NCBI RefSeq assembly: GCF_947503795.1
Contig: NZ_CANNEZ010000001.1
Span: forward strand, 1,975,001-2,039,000
DNA: 64,000 bases
Reading direction: 5' to 3'
From: an uncultured Jannaschia sp.
GTDB lineage: Bacteria > Pseudomonadota > Alphaproteobacteria > Rhodobacterales > Rhodobacteraceae
The notes under the pieces were generated by a model. It was not told the origin of the DNA. It searched no databases and worked only from the letters and a program-made list of their open reading frames with translations. How positions within the stretch are numbered: the first letter of the stretch is position 1; each line of letters starts with the position of its first letter. Shown piece by piece: positions 10,164 through 18,818 of this stretch. The position numbers and the translations under genes were made by a program.

Positions 10164-12752
10164 TCAGTAGAGACCGCCCGACGAGAGCTGCCCGAAGGTC
10201 GCGCGCTTGGGGACGACCACCTGTCGTCCGGTCGAGGTCCGGACCTGGCTGGGCGCGGACTGGTCCTCGCCCTCGCCGCGCCCGAAGAGCGGCAGGTCGC
10301 CCGCCATCGCGAAGCCGCCGTCGATCACGAGACCGCCCCCGAGGCCGACGAACGGATCGGCACCCTCGCGGAAGTATTCGGCCACGACATGCTCGCCCGT
10401 TGCCGAATCCGGCAGGCGCGCGCCGGTGTAGCGGTCGATCTTCACGAAATACCCGCCCTCGGGCACCTCGAAGGGACCGCCGCCATATTCCTTGATGGCC
10501 TCGCGCATGAACTCGGTGAAGACCGGGCCGCACATGCCGCCGCCCGACGCGCCGCTGCCCAGAGACCGCGGACGGTCATGGCCGATATAGCAGCCCGCGA
10601 CGATGCGCGACGAGAAGCCCACGAACCATACGTCCTTGGCGTCGTTGGTCGTGCCGGTCTTGCCCGCGATCGGCACGGGCAGGTTGACGGTGCGCGCAGC
10701 GGTGCCCCGCTCGACCACACCGGTCATCATCGAGGTCAACTGGTAGGCCGTGATCGGGTCCATCACCCGCTCGCGGTTGGACACGATCCGGGGGCCATAG
10801 CCCTCGGACAGCGCGGCGAATTCCTCGCAATCGACGCAGCGCCGCTGGTCGTGCTTGTAGACCGTGCGCCCGTAGCGGTCCTGGATGCGGTCCACCAGCG
10901 TCGGCTCGACCCGCTCGCCGCCATTGGCGAACATCGCGTAGGCCGAGACCATCTTGTAGAGCGTCGTCTCCTGGCTGCCGAGCGAATTTGCCAGAAGCTC
11001 GTCCATGCGATCGTAGACGCCGAAGCGTTCCGCATAGCTCGCGACCGTGCCCATGCCGACATCCTGCGCCAGCCGCACGGTCATCAGGTTGCGCGACCGC
11101 TCGATCCCGGTGCGCAGCGGCGCCGGCCCGTAAAATCGGTTCGACGCGTTCTTCGGTCGCCAGACTTCGCCGTTGCCCTGGTCGATCTCGATCGGGGCGT
11201 CGACGACGATCGTATTCGGCGCGTAGCCGGAATCGAGGGCGGCGGCATAAACGAACGGCTTGAAGCTGGAGCCCGGCTGCCGCGTCGCCTGCGTGGCACG
11301 GTTGAAGACCGAATGCTGGTAGCTGAAGCCCCCCTGCATCGCGATCACGCGGCCGGTGTTGACGTCCATCGCCATGAAGCCGCCCTGCACCTCGGGGACC
11401 TGGCGCAGCGACCAGCGGATCAGGTTGCCGCTGTCGTCCTCGGTCATGCGGCGGACATGGACGACCTGTCCCGGCTCGAAATTGTCGACGAAGCTGCCGC
11501 GCATCCAGGCGATGTCGTCGCGGGGCACGTCGACCGTGCCCTCCACGTCCTCGACCCCGAGCGTGAGCGTCTGATCGCCGACGCCGGTCACCACGGCGGC
11601 ATGCCACCGGTTGCCGAGGTCGATGTCGCGCGCGACATCCGCCTCGGCCAGCGCCGCGCGCCACGCGGTCTCGTCCGAGAGCGTCTCGACCGGGATCGTC
11701 TTGCCCGTGCCGCGCCAGACGCCCGCGTTGCGGTCGAACTGTTCGAGCGCGCGGCGCAGCGCGCGGGCCGCGACCTCCTGCATCTCGGCGTCGATGGTGG
11801 CACGGACGCTGAAGCCCTGGGTGAAGAACGCCTCCTCGCCGAAATCCTGCGTCAGTTGGCGCCGGATCTCGTCGGTGAAGTAGTCGCGCGGCGGCAGGGC
11901 TGCGCGGAACGGCGCAAAATGGCCCGACTGCACCGTCAGGAGGGGCGAAAGCTGCGCCTCCTGCATCTCGGAGCGTGTCAGGTAGCCATTCTCGAACATC
12001 TCGCGCAGCACGAAGTTGCGCCGGTCGATGGCCCGCTCGGCCTGACGGACGGGGTGATAATCCGACGGGGCCTTGGGCAGGATCGCGAGATAGGCCGCCT
12101 CCTCGACGGACAGATCGGCGAGCGGCTTGTTGAAATAGGTCTGGGCCGCAGCGGCGACGCCGTAGCTGTTCTGGCCGAGGAAGATCTCGTTGAGATAAAG
12201 CTCGAGGATGTCTTCCTTGGACAGCGTCTCCTCGATCCGGGAGGCGAGGATGATCTCCTTCACCTTGCGCTCGGCGCTCCGGTCCGAGGACAGAAGGAAG
12301 TTCTTCATCACCTGCTGGGTGATCGTGGAGGCCCCGCGCAGCCGCCCGCCCCGCGCCGCGTCGACGGCGGCGGCGACCATCCCCATCGGGTCATAGCCGG
12401 CATGGAGGTAGAAATTCTTGTCCTCGGCCGAGATGAAGGCCTGCTTGACGAGGTCCGGGATCTCGTCGGCGGGGGCGAAGAGACGCCGTTCCTGCGCGAA
12501 CTCGTCCATCAGGCGCCCCTGGCCCGAATAGATCCGGCTGATCGTCGGCGGCGTATACTGCGCGAGCTGTTCGTGGTTGGGCAGGTCGCGTCCGTACATC
12601 CACAGGATCGCGCCCACCGTCAGTGCCCCGGCGATGACTCCGAGCGTGATCGCCGAGAAGAGCCCGCCGACCACCGACAGGACGAACATCACCACGCCCT
12701 GCGCACCGCTCCACGCGAGGCCGCCGGTGGCTTTCATCACCTTCGTCACCAT
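10164..12752 (-). CDS. mrcA: Penicillin-binding protein 1A (bifunctional)
   Basis: An 862-residue class A PBP that polymerises and cross-links peptidoglycan. One N-terminal membrane helix (about residues 20-50) is followed by the GT51 glycosyltransferase domain with catalytic Glu in FISAEDKNFYLHAG and the RGASTITQQVMKN motif, an OB-like insert, then the transpeptidase domain with SxxK at Ser495-Lys498 (PGSSFKP), a Ser-Arg-Asn (IERSRNLMTV) and KTG (AGKTGTTNDAKD). Start ATG behind CAGGGAACG. Both catalytic centres look complete. prfB follows on the same strand. Confidence 0.96.
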   Translation of the reverse strand: MVTKVMKATGGLAWSGAQGVVMFVLSVVGGLFSAITLGVIAGALTVGAILWMYGRDLPNHEQLAQYTPPTISRIYSGQGRLMDEFAQERRLFAPADEIPDLVKQAFISAEDKNFYLHAGYDPMGMVAAAVDAARGGRLRGASTITQQVMKNFLLSSDRSAERKVKEIILASRIEETLSKEDILELYLNEIFLGQNSYGVAAAAQTYFNKPLADLSVEEAAYLAILPKAPSDYHPVRQAERAIDRRNFVLREMFENGYLTRSEMQEAQLSPLLTVQSGHFAPFRAALPPRDYFTDEIRRQLTQDFGEEAFFTQGFSVRATIDAEMQEVAARALRRALEQFDRNAGVWRGTGKTIPVETLSDETAWRAALAEADVARDIDLGNRWHAAVVTGVGDQTLTLGVEDVEGTVDVPRDDIAWMRGSFVDNFEPGQVVHVRRMTEDDSGNLIRWSLRQVPEVQGGFMAMDVNTGRVIAMQGGFSYQHSVFNRATQATRQPGSSFKPFVYAAALDSGYAPNTIVVDAPIEIDQGNGEVWRPKNASNRFYGPAPLRTGIERSRNLMTVRLAQDVGMGTVASYAERFGVYDRMDELLANSLGSQETTLYKMVSAYAMFANGGERVEPTLVDRIQDRYGRTVYKHDQRRCVDCEEFAALSEGYGPRIVSNRERVMDPITAYQLTSMMTGVVERGTAARTVNLPVPIAGKTGTTNDAKDVWFVGFSSRIVAGCYIGHDRPRSLGSGASGGGMCGPVFTEFMREAIKEYGGGPFEVPEGGYFVKIDRYTGARLPDSATGEHVVAEYFREGADPFVGLGGGLVIDGGFAMAGDLPLFGRGEGEDQSAPSQVRTSTGRQVVVPKRATFGQLSSGGLY

Positions 12753-12892
12753 GTCGTTCGTTCCCTGCCCGTTCGGGGTCCGATATACGGATCGCCCCGG
12801 ACCGCGTCAAAGCGACGATGCGTCCCGTGCGCGGGTCGCCGCCCAGTTTCTGCAATGAAAACCGTCAACATCCCGTGAACGGCGCGCTGCGG

Positions 12893-13384
12893 TCAGTCTT
12901 CGGTCTTCTTGCCGGCCTGCACCGTCTCCAGCGCGTCGTGAGCCACCAGCGTCCAAGGCAGGCCCTCGTTGCGAAAGATGCGCTTGGACTTGCGGGGATA
13001 GTCGGCCACGTCATGCGGCAGCCGCTGGCCGATCACGAGGACCCGCAGGGGCTCGGTCCCCGTCGCCTCCAGCGAATGCGCCACACCGCCTGCGCGGTAG
13101 CCCAGGAAGTCGCCCGGCCCGACCGGCTCCACCGCGTCGCCGATATGCGCATCGGCCGTCCCCGAGAGGATGTAGCAGGCCTCGTCTTCGTGGTGATGCA
13201 CATGATGTTCGGTCGTCACGTCGCCCGGCTGCACCTCGATCAGGTGGATGCCCAACCCCTCCAGCCCCGTTGCATCCCCGAGCGAGCGGTTCACGCGCCG
13301 CGCGCGGGTATTGAGGAAATGCGTCTTCGCCAGCCCCGCCATCGCCGCGATCTCGGCGGCGCGCAGCAGGACGCGGTCCGTCAA
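12893..13384 (-). CDS. Cupin-domain protein
   Basis: A 163-residue single-domain cupin. Metal-binding motif 1 is seen in EHHVHHHEDEACYILSG and the glycine turn plus motif 2 His in GPGDFLGYRAGGVAHSL. Function cannot be told from sequence; such proteins may be dioxygenases, isomerases or sugar-binding. The TTG start overlaps the TGA stop of bamE (TTGA), so translation is probably coupled to that gene. An internal ATG at codon 15 would also leave the cupin fold whole. Confidence 0.8.
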   Translation of the reverse strand: MTDRVLLRAAEIAAMAGLAKTHFLNTRARRVNRSLGDATGLEGLGIHLIEVQPGDVTTEHHVHHHEDEACYILSGTADAHIGDAVEPVGPGDFLGYRAGGVAHSLEATGTEPLRVLVIGQRLPHDVADYPRKSKRIFRNEGLPWTLVAHDALETVQAGKKTED

Positions 13385-13842
13385 TTGTCGCCGGCCAGCG
13401 TTTCGCCGACATTGATGCGGCCGAAGTTGCGGATGAGCTGCTGGATGAAGCCGAAATCGCGGATCGACGTCTCGGTGATGCGACGCGACAGGGTGACGAC
13501 CCGGCCCCGCTCCAGCCCGAAGCGCTCGATATTCTCGACCGTGCCGCCCTCGGTGAAGCTGATCGCGACCAGTTCACGTTCGATCGTCTGGGGCGCGCGC
13601 CAGGCGAAGTTCTTCCGGCGGCTCTGGACGTAATACCACGCATCATCGCGCAGCACGCCGTTCGCCGTGGGCCGACCGACCGTCGTGGCCACCGTCTCGC
13701 GCGTATCGACGCCGACGGTGAGCAAGGCGAGGTCCTCGTCGTTGGGGACGTAGCCATGATTGCGGTACGTCGCGGAACACGCGCCGACCGCGATCAGAAG
13801 GAGGGCCGCGAGCGTGCCCCGGATGATGGCGGTCATAGTCAT
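13381..13842 (-). CDS. bamE: BamE/OmlA outer-membrane assembly lipoprotein
   Basis: A 153-residue lipoprotein of the SmpA/OmlA/BamE family, a small subunit of the beta-barrel assembly (BAM) machine on the periplasmic face of the outer membrane. Signal peptide 1-21 ends in a lipobox VGAC with lipidated Cys22. The following domain holds the typical LTVGVDTRETVATTVGRPT helix-turn and a WYYVQSR strand. It is divergent from the yceD-rpmF-plsX-fabH block by 102 bp, as is usual in Rhodobacteraceae, and is coupled to the downstream cupin gene. Confidence 0.92.
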   Translation of the reverse strand: MTMTAIIRGTLAALLLIAVGACSATYRNHGYVPNDEDLALLTVGVDTRETVATTVGRPTANGVLRDDAWYYVQSRRKNFAWRAPQTIERELVAISFTEGGTVENIERFGLERGRVVTLSRRITETSIRDFGFIQQLIRNFGRINVGETLAGDN

Positions 13843-13944
13843 TCCCCGTCCCGTCCGTCTTGGGGCCGTTGCGGGCCCTCGCGGTTTCCGCCTATGGCTT
13901 AACCGCCCCGCCGCGCTGCATCAAGTCCGCCCCGGAGACCCGCT

Positions 13945-14493
13945 ATGAGACCCGTCCTGTCCCATCCCCTCCGCCTCGCGGACCTGCCCCAGCGAAAGCC
14001 CACCGCGATCCGGCTCGTGCCCGACGCCGGAGAGCTCGAGTCCCTGGCCGACCGCCTGGGCGTCGACGCGTTCCGCAAGGTCCGGTTCGAGGCCGTGCTG
14101 GCGCCCGACGGGGGACGCGACTGGCTTCTGAAAGGGCATCTGGGGGCGACGGTCGTCCAGCCCTGCCGGGTGACGACCGATCCGGTCACGACCCGGATCG
14201 AAGAGGATGTCGTCCGCCGCTACACGCCTGACGTGGCCGAGGTGACGGAGGAAGAAGTCGAGATGACCGAGGACGAGAACGTGGAGCCGCTGCCCGCCGT
14301 TCTCGATGCGGGCGATCTTCTGGAGGAGGTGCTGGCGCTGGCGGTCCCCGACTTTCCGCGCGCCGAGGGGGCCGAGGATATCGACCTGTCCGCCGCCCCT
14401 CCGGGCGCCGAGCCGCTGACCGAGGAAAGCGTCAAGCCCTTCGCGGGGCTTGCGGCACTCCGCGACAAGCTGGGCGGCGCCAAGGACGAATGA
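13945..14493 (+). CDS. YceD family protein (DUF177)
   Basis: A 182-residue DUF177/YceD protein; family members are needed for normal 23S rRNA accumulation and nearly always lie before rpmF and plsX, as here. Visible features are a basic N-terminal half, a single Cys in VVQPCRVTTDPV, and a strongly acidic second half (VTEEEVEMTEDENVEP). In this genome a short gene on the opposite strand and 421 nt separate it from rpmF, rather than the tight pair seen in many other bacteria. Confidence 0.9.
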   Translation: MRPVLSHPLRLADLPQRKPTAIRLVPDAGELESLADRLGVDAFRKVRFEAVLAPDGGRDWLLKGHLGATVVQPCRVTTDPVTTRIEEDVVRRYTPDVAEVTEEEVEMTEDENVEPLPAVLDAGDLLEEVLALAVPDFPRAEGAEDIDLSAAPPGAEPLTEESVKPFAGLAALRDKLGGAKDE

Positions 14494-14497
14494 CGGA

Positions 14498-14644
14498 TTA
14501 CTGCGCCATCATCTGCTGAAGTTCGGCCAGACGGTCGGGATGCAGGTGGCTGTTGGGCGTGGTCTGCGCAGTCACGGCGGCGGTGGTGCCTCCGGCGATG
14601 ATGGCGACGGCGAGGACGGTGGCGAGGGCCTTGATGCGGGTCAT
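14498..14644 (-). CDS. Small exported peptide, unknown function
   Basis: A 48-residue open frame starting MTRIKALATVLAVAII with an AAAGGAAAC ribosome site before the ATG. Residues 1-26 look like a signal peptide with a likely cut after AVTA, leaving a mature peptide of about 22 residues ending LAELQQMMAQ. It sits tail to tail with yceD (4 nt between stops). No family is recognised. The signal peptide and the ribosome site make it likely to be real. Confidence 0.6.
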   Translation of the reverse strand: MTRIKALATVLAVAIIAGGTTAAVTAQTTPNSHLHPDRLAELQQMMAQ

Positions 14645-14914
14645 GTCGTTTCCTTTCGATCCGGTCGCATGCACAACTAGCCATTGCTCAGCGAAGTTCC
14701 TGTGAGCTTGCGCACAGTCAGGTGATCGTTCGTGAAGGCCCGTGTGCCCGGCTTGCATCCCGGTCGAATCTCGCTATGAGGCGCCTTCCGCCCACACGGG
14801 CCGCGAAATGGCTGGACCCCTGCCCCCGAAGGGACTAGGGACCGCCCGAAGATTTATTGACACCTGCGGGACGCGGCGACGCGCGCGGCCCCAAACACGA
14901 TCCGAGGTTGAGAC

Positions 14915-15118
14915 ATGGCCGTTCCGCAGAACAAGGTCACCCCTTCCCGCCGCAACAATCGCCGCTCCCACGACAGCCTGACGCCGGGCAACCCGGCCGA
15001 ATGCCCGAACTGTGGCGAACTGAAGCGTCCGCATCACGTGTGCGGCGCCTGCGGCCATTACGCGGACCGCGAAGTCATCGCGGCCGACGCGGTCGAACTG
15101 GACGACGACGTCGCCTGA
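14915..15118 (+). CDS. rpmF: 50S ribosomal protein L32
   Basis: A 67-residue L32 of the large ribosomal subunit. The basic N-terminus [19 protein letters not shown] and the zinc-ribbon cysteines in AECPNCGE and [10 protein letters not shown] are complete, so this is the Cys-containing (zinc-binding) form. It is followed 32 nt later by plsX, the common rpmF-plsX-fabH linkage of ribosome and fatty-acid genes. A TTGACA sits at 14857-14862, but no good -10 is seen. Confidence 0.97.
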   Translation: MAVPQNKVTPSRRNNRRSHDSLTPGNPAECPNCGELKRPHHVCGACGHYADREVIAADAVELDDDVA

Positions 15119-15150
15119 GCGGCGAGCGTATCGCATGAGGGAGGCGCATC

Positions 15151-16257
15151 ATGTCGGATGAGACCGGCGGCGCCTCCGTTTCCAAGCCCTCCGTGGCCGA
15201 TGCCGGGTCGACGCCCGGCGGCGTGCTGTCGATCGACGCGATGGGCGGCGATCTCGGACCCGAGGCGGTCGTCGCGGGCATGGCCCGCGCCGTCAAGCTC
15301 AACCCCGCCATCCGCTTCGTCGTCCACGGCGACAAGCCGGTCCTCGACGCGCTGATCGCCAAGCGGCGCGGCCTGTCCGATCACTGCACCACCCGCCACG
15401 CCGAGGGCGTCGTCACGATGGACGACAAGCCCGCGCAGGTCATGCGCAACGGCAAGGACACCTCGATGTGGTCCGCGATCGAGTCGGTCCGCTCGGGCGA
15501 GGCGACGGTCTGCGTCTCCTGCGGCAACACCGGGGCGCTGATGGCCGTGGCGATGATCCGGCTGCGCAAGCTGCCCGGCGTCAATCGGCCCGCCATCGCG
15601 ATCTTCTGGCCGTCGCGCAATCCCAAGGGCTTCAACGTGATGCTCGACATGGGCGCCGATATCCGCGCCGATGCCGACGATCTTCTGCAATACGCGCTGA
15701 TGGGCACCTCCTACGCCCGCAATGCGCTGGGCCTCGACCGGCCGCGGGTCGGCCTCCTGAATGTCGGCACCGAGGAGCACAAGGGCCGCTCGGAGCTGCG
15801 CGAGGCGCATGACCTGATCGAGGCGCTGGCCGATGCCAACCGCTTCGAGTTCGTCGGCTTCGTCGAGGGCGGGGACATCCCGTCGGACCGCGTCGACGTG
15901 ATCGTCACCGACGGCTTCACCGGCAATGTGGCCCTCAAGACCGGCGAGGGTACGGCCAAGTTCGTGCGCGACATGCTGTCCGAGGCCTTCCGCGCCACGC
16001 CCCTTTCGAAGATCGCGGCCCTTCTTGCGATGACGTCGCTCAAGCGGCTCGCCGCCCGGATCGACCCGCGCCGCGTCAACGGTGGCGTGTTCCTCGGGCT
16101 CAACGGCACGGTCGTCAAATCCCACGGTTCGGCGGACGAGACCGGCGTCGCCTCGGCCATCGCGCTGGCCTGGGACCTGTCGACCTCGGGGTTCAGCGAG
16201 AAGCTCAAGGCCCGGCTCGACACCGCCACCGGACTTCAGGACGAGGATCAGGCATGA
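15151..16257 (+). CDS. plsX: Phosphate acyltransferase PlsX
   Basis: A 368-residue soluble enzyme that turns acyl-ACP into acyl-phosphate for PlsY in phospholipid synthesis. Motifs seen: LSIDAMGGDLGPEAVV, VSCGNTGALMAVAM, DGFTGNVALKTGEG. It has about 25 extra residues before the usual start (an alternative GTG precedes LSIDAMGG), but GAGGGAGGCGC before the ATG at 15151 supports the longer form. Its stop overlaps the fabH start (ATGA). Confidence 0.97.
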   Translation: MSDETGGASVSKPSVADAGSTPGGVLSIDAMGGDLGPEAVVAGMARAVKLNPAIRFVVHGDKPVLDALIAKRRGLSDHCTTRHAEGVVTMDDKPAQVMRNGKDTSMWSAIESVRSGEATVCVSCGNTGALMAVAMIRLRKLPGVNRPAIAIFWPSRNPKGFNVMLDMGADIRADADDLLQYALMGTSYARNALGLDRPRVGLLNVGTEEHKGRSELREAHDLIEALADANRFEFVGFVEGGDIPSDRVDVIVTDGFTGNVALKTGEGTAKFVRDMLSEAFRATPLSKIAALLAMTSLKRLAARIDPRRVNGGVFLGLNGTVVKSHGSADETGVASAIALAWDLSTSGFSEKLKARLDTATGLQDEDQA

Positions 16258-17237
16258 CCGCAAGCGTGACCCGAGCGGTGATCCGCGGTGTCGGCCATTA
16301 CCTCCCCGAGCGGGTCGTCGAGAACGACTGGTTCACCACCTTCCTCGACACCTCCGACGAGTGGATCAAGTCCCGCTCCGGCATCGAGCGCCGCCACTTC
16401 GCCGCCGAGGGGCAGACGACCTCGGACCTCGCCACCCGCGCGGCCGAGGCCGCCCTCGCCGACGCCGGTATGCAGCCGAACGATATAGACACGATCATTC
16501 TCGCGACCTCGACCCCCGACCTGACATTTCCGGCTACCGCGACCATCGTGCAGGAGCGGCTGGGCATGACCCGCGGCTTCGCCTTCGACGTCCAGGCCGT
16601 CTGCGCGGGCTTCGTCTACGCGCTGTCGAACGCCAACGCCCTGATCCTGTCGGGTCAGGCCAAACGCGTGCTGGTGATCGGCGCCGAAACCTTCAGCCGG
16701 ATCATGAACTGGGAGGATCGCACGACCTGCGTGCTCTTCGGCGATGGCGCTGGCGCGGTGATCCTGGAGGCGACCGAGGGCACGGGCTCCGCGTCCGATC
16801 GCGGCATCCTCGCCACCGATCTGCACAGCGACGGGCGACACCGCGACATCCTCAAGGTGTCGGGCGGCGTCTCCGCGTCGCAATCCACCGGCCATCTGAT
16901 GATGGCCGGCAAGGAGGTGTTCCGCCACGCCGTCGAAAAGCTCGCGCGCTCGACCATCGACGTGCTCGACATGGCGGGCGTGACCGTGGACGACGTGGAT
17001 TGCGTGATTCCGCACCAGGCCAATATCCGCATCATCAGCCGCACCGCCCAGAAGCTCGACCTGCCGATGGAAAAGGTCGTCGTCACCGTTCAGGACCACG
17101 GCAACACCTCGGCCGCATCGATTCCCCTCGCCATGTCCGTGGCCAAGGCCAGCGGGCAGGTCTCCGAGGGCGATCTGGTCGTGACCGAGGCGATCGGCGG
17201 CGGTCTGGCCTGGGGTGCCGTCGCGCTGCGCTGGTAG
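16254..17237 (+). CDS. fabH: 3-oxoacyl-ACP synthase III
   Basis: A 327-residue KAS III that condenses acetyl-CoA with malonyl-ACP to start fatty-acid synthesis. The catalytic triad is present: Cys117 (VQAVCAGFVY), His254 (VIPHQANIRI) and Asn284 (DHGNTSAASI). The start overlaps plsX by 4 nt, indicating coupled translation. Downstream, 154 nt precede ihfA. Confidence 0.97.
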   Translation: MTASVTRAVIRGVGHYLPERVVENDWFTTFLDTSDEWIKSRSGIERRHFAAEGQTTSDLATRAAEAALADAGMQPNDIDTIILATSTPDLTFPATATIVQERLGMTRGFAFDVQAVCAGFVYALSNANALILSGQAKRVLVIGAETFSRIMNWEDRTTCVLFGDGAGAVILEATEGTGSASDRGILATDLHSDGRHRDILKVSGGVSASQSTGHLMMAGKEVFRHAVEKLARSTIDVLDMAGVTVDDVDCVIPHQANIRIISRTAQKLDLPMEKVVVTVQDHGNTSAASIPLAMSVAKASGQVSEGDLVVTEAIGGGLAWGAVALRW

Positions 17238-17391
17238 CCTAAGCCCAGACCCCGCAACGGCGTTCCATGTTCGTTCCTGCGCGGTTCGCCGCAGATGAAC
17301 TTTGCGGCGCAAGCCCTTGTCATTGACACTATTTCCGGCGCGCTCCAATCTGCCCTCGGACGACCAATCCAAAAGACGAACCGGAGCAAAC

Positions 17392-17706
17392 ATGACCGGA
17401 AAGACCCTGACCCGAATGGACCTGAGCGAGGCCGTCTTTCGGGACGTCGGCCTGTCGCGCAACGAGAGCGCGAACCTCGTCTCGTCAGTCCTGCAACACA
17501 TGTCGGATGCCCTCGTGGGCGGCGAGCAGGTCAAGATCTCGGGCTTCGGCACCTTCTCGTGCCGCGACAAGGCCGCCCGTGTCGGCCGTAATCCCAAGAC
17601 CGGCGAAGAGGCCCCGATCCCGCCCCGCCGCGTGCTCACCTTTCGGCCGTCGCACCTGATGAAGGACCGTGTCGCGGCCGGCAACGCCGAGCTCGAGCAG
17701 GCCTGA
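17392..17706 (+). CDS. ihfA: Integration host factor alpha subunit
   Basis: A 104-residue DNA-bending protein of the HU/IHF family, partner of IHF-beta. Key features: helix [18 protein letters not shown], the beta-arm with [20 protein letters not shown] and the intercalating proline region, then [16 protein letters not shown]. The ATG at 17392 has GGAG 6 nt ahead. A TTGACA lies at 17323-17328. merR follows after 2 nt. Confidence 0.96.
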   Translation: MTGKTLTRMDLSEAVFRDVGLSRNESANLVSSVLQHMSDALVGGEQVKISGFGTFSCRDKAARVGRNPKTGEEAPIPPRRVLTFRPSHLMKDRVAAGNAELEQA

Positions 17707-17708
17707 AC

Positions 17709-18611
17709 TTGGCCAAACCTCCCGAGAAGGCGGATGGAGCCTTTCGCACCATCCGCGAGGTCGCCGACTGGCTGACCGTCCCGACGCATGTGCTGCGCTT
17801 CTGGGAGTCGAAGTTCGAACAGATCGCACCCGTGAAAGGTGCCGGCGGGCGTCGCTACTACCGCCCGGAGGACATGCGTCTTCTGGGCGGCATCAAGGTC
17901 CTGTTGCACGATCGCGGCCTGACGATCCGCGGCGTCGGACAGAAGATCGACGATGACGGGGTCGAGCCGGTGATGGCGCTCTCGCCCGAGCTGGAGATGC
18001 CCGAGCAGCCCCTGCAGCGCACCCGCAAGGTCATCCGCAATGGTGATGCCGAGGGCACCGCGCCCCGCGTCGTGCCCTTTGACCGCAAGACCAAGAGCCC
18101 CGCCGCTCCCGATACGCCCGTCGATGCGACCCAGGCCGACCGACCCGATGCCGACCCGGTCGAGGCACCGGGCACCGACACCGCGCGCCCGCAGCCCGTG
18201 GACCGCATCACGCCGCCCGCCGAACCGGATCAGCCCGCCCCCCCGACTCCCGAGGACATTGCCGCCCCCGGCGACGCAGTCGAACCCGCCTCGCCGGACG
18301 AGGATGCCGAACCCATCGCGCCCGACGGCGTCGGCCCGGTCCCCGACGGCCCCTCGCCAGACATGCCCGAGGTCGACCTGCCCGACGTGGCCGAAGCCGC
18401 ACCGCAACCCGACCGCCCCGAGCCCGACGCGGCACCGCCCGCGATGGAGATCCCGATGATCGACGCCGCCGCGCCGCCGCCGACGCTCGCCGCCTTGCGG
18501 CTGGCGCGCGCAGCGACCGGGATTGACGCCTCGAACGCGCGCCAGATGCGCCGCGTGATCCGCAAGCTGCGCGGTCTCGTCGAGGAGATCGAGGACGAGC
18601 TGGACGCCTGA
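17709..18611 (+). CDS. MerR-family transcriptional regulator
   Basis: A 300-residue regulator. The winged-helix DNA-binding domain (about 10-85) includes [20 protein letters not shown] and [18 protein letters not shown] long Pro/Asp/Ala-rich linker (about 110-240) is followed by a basic helical tail ([18 protein letters not shown] onward). There is no metal-binding cysteine set, so it is not a classical mercury- or copper-type sensor. The start is TTG, 2 nt after the ihfA stop. The ihfA-merR-tRNA-Pro order is common in Rhodobacteraceae. The effector is unknown. Confidence 0.88.
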   Translation: MAKPPEKADGAFRTIREVADWLTVPTHVLRFWESKFEQIAPVKGAGGRRYYRPEDMRLLGGIKVLLHDRGLTIRGVGQKIDDDGVEPVMALSPELEMPEQPLQRTRKVIRNGDAEGTAPRVVPFDRKTKSPAAPDTPVDATQADRPDADPVEAPGTDTARPQPVDRITPPAEPDQPAPPTPEDIAAPGDAVEPASPDEDAEPIAPDGVGPVPDGPSPDMPEVDLPDVAEAAPQPDRPEPDAAPPAMEIPMIDAAAPPPTLAALRLARAATGIDASNARQMRRVIRKLRGLVEEIEDELDA

Positions 18612-18668
18612 GATGACCGGATTTTGTCGCTTGCGCCCCCGTGCGAGTTCCGTATGTAGGGCGCCAGT

Positions 18669-18745
18669 CGGGCTATGGCGCAGCCTGGTAGCGCGTCCGT
18701 CTGGGGGACGGAAGGTCGCAGGTTCGAGTCCTGCTAGCCCGACCA
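18669..18745 (+). tRNA. tRNA-Pro (anticodon GGG)
   Basis: A 77-nt cloverleaf with encoded CCA. The acceptor stem pairs CGGGCTA with TAGCCCG; the anticodon stem pairs TCCGT with ACGGA around the loop CTGGGGG, giving anticodon GGG; the T arm has GGTTCGAGTC. It reads proline CCC (and CCU by wobble). Two hairpins follow, the second being a likely terminator. Confidence 0.97.
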
Positions 18746-18748
18746 AGC

Positions 18749-18764
18749 GCACCTTTCGGGGTGC
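18749..18764 (+). other. Small hairpin directly behind tRNA-Pro
   Basis: GCACC and GGTGC pair around a 6-nt loop, starting 4 nt after the CCA end. It may serve in 3' processing of the tRNA transcript or be the first part of the terminator that follows. Confidence 0.4.
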
Positions 18765-18771
18765 TTGCAGA

Positions 18772-18797
18772 ACGCTCCGTCCCGCGACGGGGCGTTT
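18772..18797 (+). terminator. Intrinsic terminator after tRNA-Pro
   Basis: A 10-bp stem (ACGCTCCGTC with GACGGGGCGT, one G-U pair) around the loop CCGC, followed by TTT. It lies between the tRNA and the dcd gene and probably ends the ihfA-merR-tRNA transcript. Confidence 0.65.
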
Positions 18798-18818
18798 CGC
18801 ATATCAGGGGGACCGCAT

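Noticed and set aside
10161..12878. 905-codon frame on the plus strand opposite PBP1A
   Set aside because: Shadow of mrcA, whose catalytic motifs are all in place on the minus strand.
14857..14862. TTGACA before rpmF, and the same hexamer at 17323 before ihfA
   Set aside because: Good -35 matches, but nothing resembling a -10 hexamer lies 16-18 nt downstream in either case, so no promoter is called.
16248..18752. 834-codon minus-strand frame opposite fabH, ihfA and merR
   Set aside because: Antisense shadow; the plus-strand genes carry known active-site residues.
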